The notes below the pieces were generated by a model, which had not been told where the DNA came from, searched no databases, and saw only the letters and a program-made list of their open reading frames with translations. A DNA stretch of 5,767 nt from CAYYTU01 sp964474655 (GTDB taxonomy: Bacteria > Chloroflexota > Anaerolineae > B4-G1). The position numbers and the translations under genes are program-made. Shown here one piece after another: positions 5,255-5,767 of the stretch. The number at the start of each line of letters is the position of its first letter. The stretch's first letter is position 1. The stretch lies in NCBI GenBank assembly GCA_964474655.1, contig CAYYTU010000130.1:1-5767 (forward strand), read 5' to 3'.

Positions 5255-5767
5255 CGCCGTGCTGCGCACGGCGGAATGGGGACACCACCACCCGAAACCC
5301 AAGGTCGTAGCGGCGACCGTCCGGAGAGTCCCAGAAGTTGCGGGCAGCGCAGCGCACATACTCTGCAGCGCTACCAAACGCGCCGCCACGAACCACGCGG
5401 CGGGACTCATCTCCAGCCTTCAGATTCTCTCGTCCATCCCCGGGTTCATAGGGGTATTCCTCATACAGGCTCCGCGTCCACTCCCAGACGTTGCCGCTCA
5501 ATTCCTCAACCCCATACGGGCTAACCCCGCCAAGAAAGCAGCCCACCGCGTTCGTCGCGCCGATGCCCGTATCCCTATAGTTTGCCCGTTCAGGTTCAGC
5601 CTTATCGCCCCACGGATATCTCCGATCTGGGTTCGGGTTCTCTCCCTGGAACGCGATACGCAAGCCACCCGGTCCACCAACGGTTAATCCTCCCTCCATT
5701 TCCAGCGCTCCCCGCGCCGCCTTCTCCCACTCCGCCTCGGAGGGCAACGTAACCATCCAATCTTCTT
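5238..5767 (-). CDS. FGE-sulfatase-like protein, C-terminal part, DGR-type variable tail (partial)
   Basis: 175 residues are visible. The frame is open to the right edge (EDW before the first Met), so the N-terminus is missing and the internal ATG at 5756 is not the start. The visible part is the second half of an FGE-sulfatase/C-type-lectin domain: VTLPSEAEWEKAARG, then RYPWGDKAEPERANYRDTGI, GVSPYGVEELSGNVWEW, RRVVRGGAFGSAAEYVRCAAR and GFRVVVSPFRR. It is a paralogue of the tail of the NACHT gene, with an extra Gly-rich insert after EKAARG. True FGE active-site cysteines are absent here too. The protein ends in AQHGDTSGL, encoded by the hairpin and repeat tail. Whether a NACHT or other domain lies upstream cannot be seen. 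Confidence 0.9.
   Translation of the reverse strand, partial: EDWMVTLPSEAEWEKAARGALEMEGGLTVGGPGGLRIAFQGENPNPDRRYPWGDKAEPERANYRDTGIGATNAVGCFLGGVSPYGVEELSGNVWEWTRSLYEEYPYEPGDGRENLKAGDESRRVVRGGAFGSAAEYVRCAARNFWDSPDGRRYDLGFRVVVSPFRRAQHGDTSGL
5255..5273 (-). repeat. Hairpin directly 3' of VR2
   Basis: Perfect 8-bp stem CGCCGTGC / GCACGGCG with a 3-base loop, starting at the end of the invariant VR block. It corresponds in position to 68-84 behind VR1, where the stem sequence differs. Stem size and placement fit the hairpin that follows the IMH in known DGR target genes. Confidence 0.7.
5271..5354 (-). other. DGR variable region 2 (VR2)
   Basis: Counterpart of 83-166 at a constant offset of 5188. 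The variable codons lie between 5301 and 5345 and encode A, N, D, S, G, R, Y, D and L at the nine positions. One still reads AAC (5337-5339), the codon expected in a template. The invariant block 5271-5300 is identical to 83-112. Upstream of 5354 the two genes diverge normally, with many third-base changes, which sets the left limit of the copied segment. Confidence 0.8.

Noticed and set aside
4976..5687. Plus-strand frames across the intergenic region and the VR2 gene
   Set aside because: They overlap the clearly homologous FGE-like frame on the minus strand, show no recognisable domain, and lack convincing ribosome binding sites.
5238..5756. Complete 172-aa protein starting at ATG 5756
   Set aside because: The frame is open to the window edge and the ATG lies inside the FGE-like motif region, so it is an internal methionine of a longer protein.

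Overview
The window is a GC-rich bacterial segment in which every supported gene lies on the minus strand, so it is read here from right to left. High GC, an SM-like (LSm/Hfq-type) small protein, an AlbA_2/HATPase regulator and large NTPase proteins with an FGE-sulfatase-like tail suggest an environmental, possibly multicellular bacterium. Chloroflexota is my best guess, but no marker gene fixes the phylum.

Layout in transcription order. (1) 5767-5238: the C-terminal part of an FGE-sulfatase-like (C-type-lectin-fold) protein whose start is outside the window. (2) 5237-4770: about 470 bp without a gene, with several short GC-rich hairpins and CAGAG repeats next to gene 1. (3) 4769-4560: a 69-aa LSm/Hfq-like protein. 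(4) 4462-3095: an AlbA_2 + HATPase + winged-helix regulator (Schlafen/RecG-like family, COG2865 type), whose N-terminus is interrupted by an in-frame TAA. (5) 3086-3045: three direct copies of AATCATGACA. (6) 3019-2906: a possible 37-aa leader ORF whose stop lies between the ribosome binding site and start of the next gene. (7) 2902-71: a 943-aa protein with an N-terminal zinc ribbon, a NACHT/STAND NTPase and a C-terminal FGE-sulfatase-like domain.

The main discovery is in the last codons of genes 1 and 7. Their 3' ends can be aligned without gaps over 28 codons (83-166 and 5271-5354). In that stretch 19 codons are identical and 9 differ. All 16 base differences fall at codon positions 1 or 2 and none at position 3. 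In the 16 codons just upstream, 8 third positions differ, as expected for ordinary paralogues. This is the footprint of a diversity-generating retroelement (DGR): adenine-directed mutagenesis of AAC/AAT-type codons in a variable region (VR), copied from a common template repeat (TR). A hairpin follows both VRs at the same place, with changed sequence but retained pairing, as known for DGR target sites. No TR and no reverse transcriptase are in the window, so both genes would be remote targets diversified in trans.

Inferred whole: two DGR-diversified, lectin-fold recognition proteins, one fused to a NACHT signalling ATPase, flanking an RNA-binding protein and an AlbA_2 regulator. This resembles the hypervariable STAND-NTPase receptors proposed to act as immune-like sensors in multicellular bacteria.
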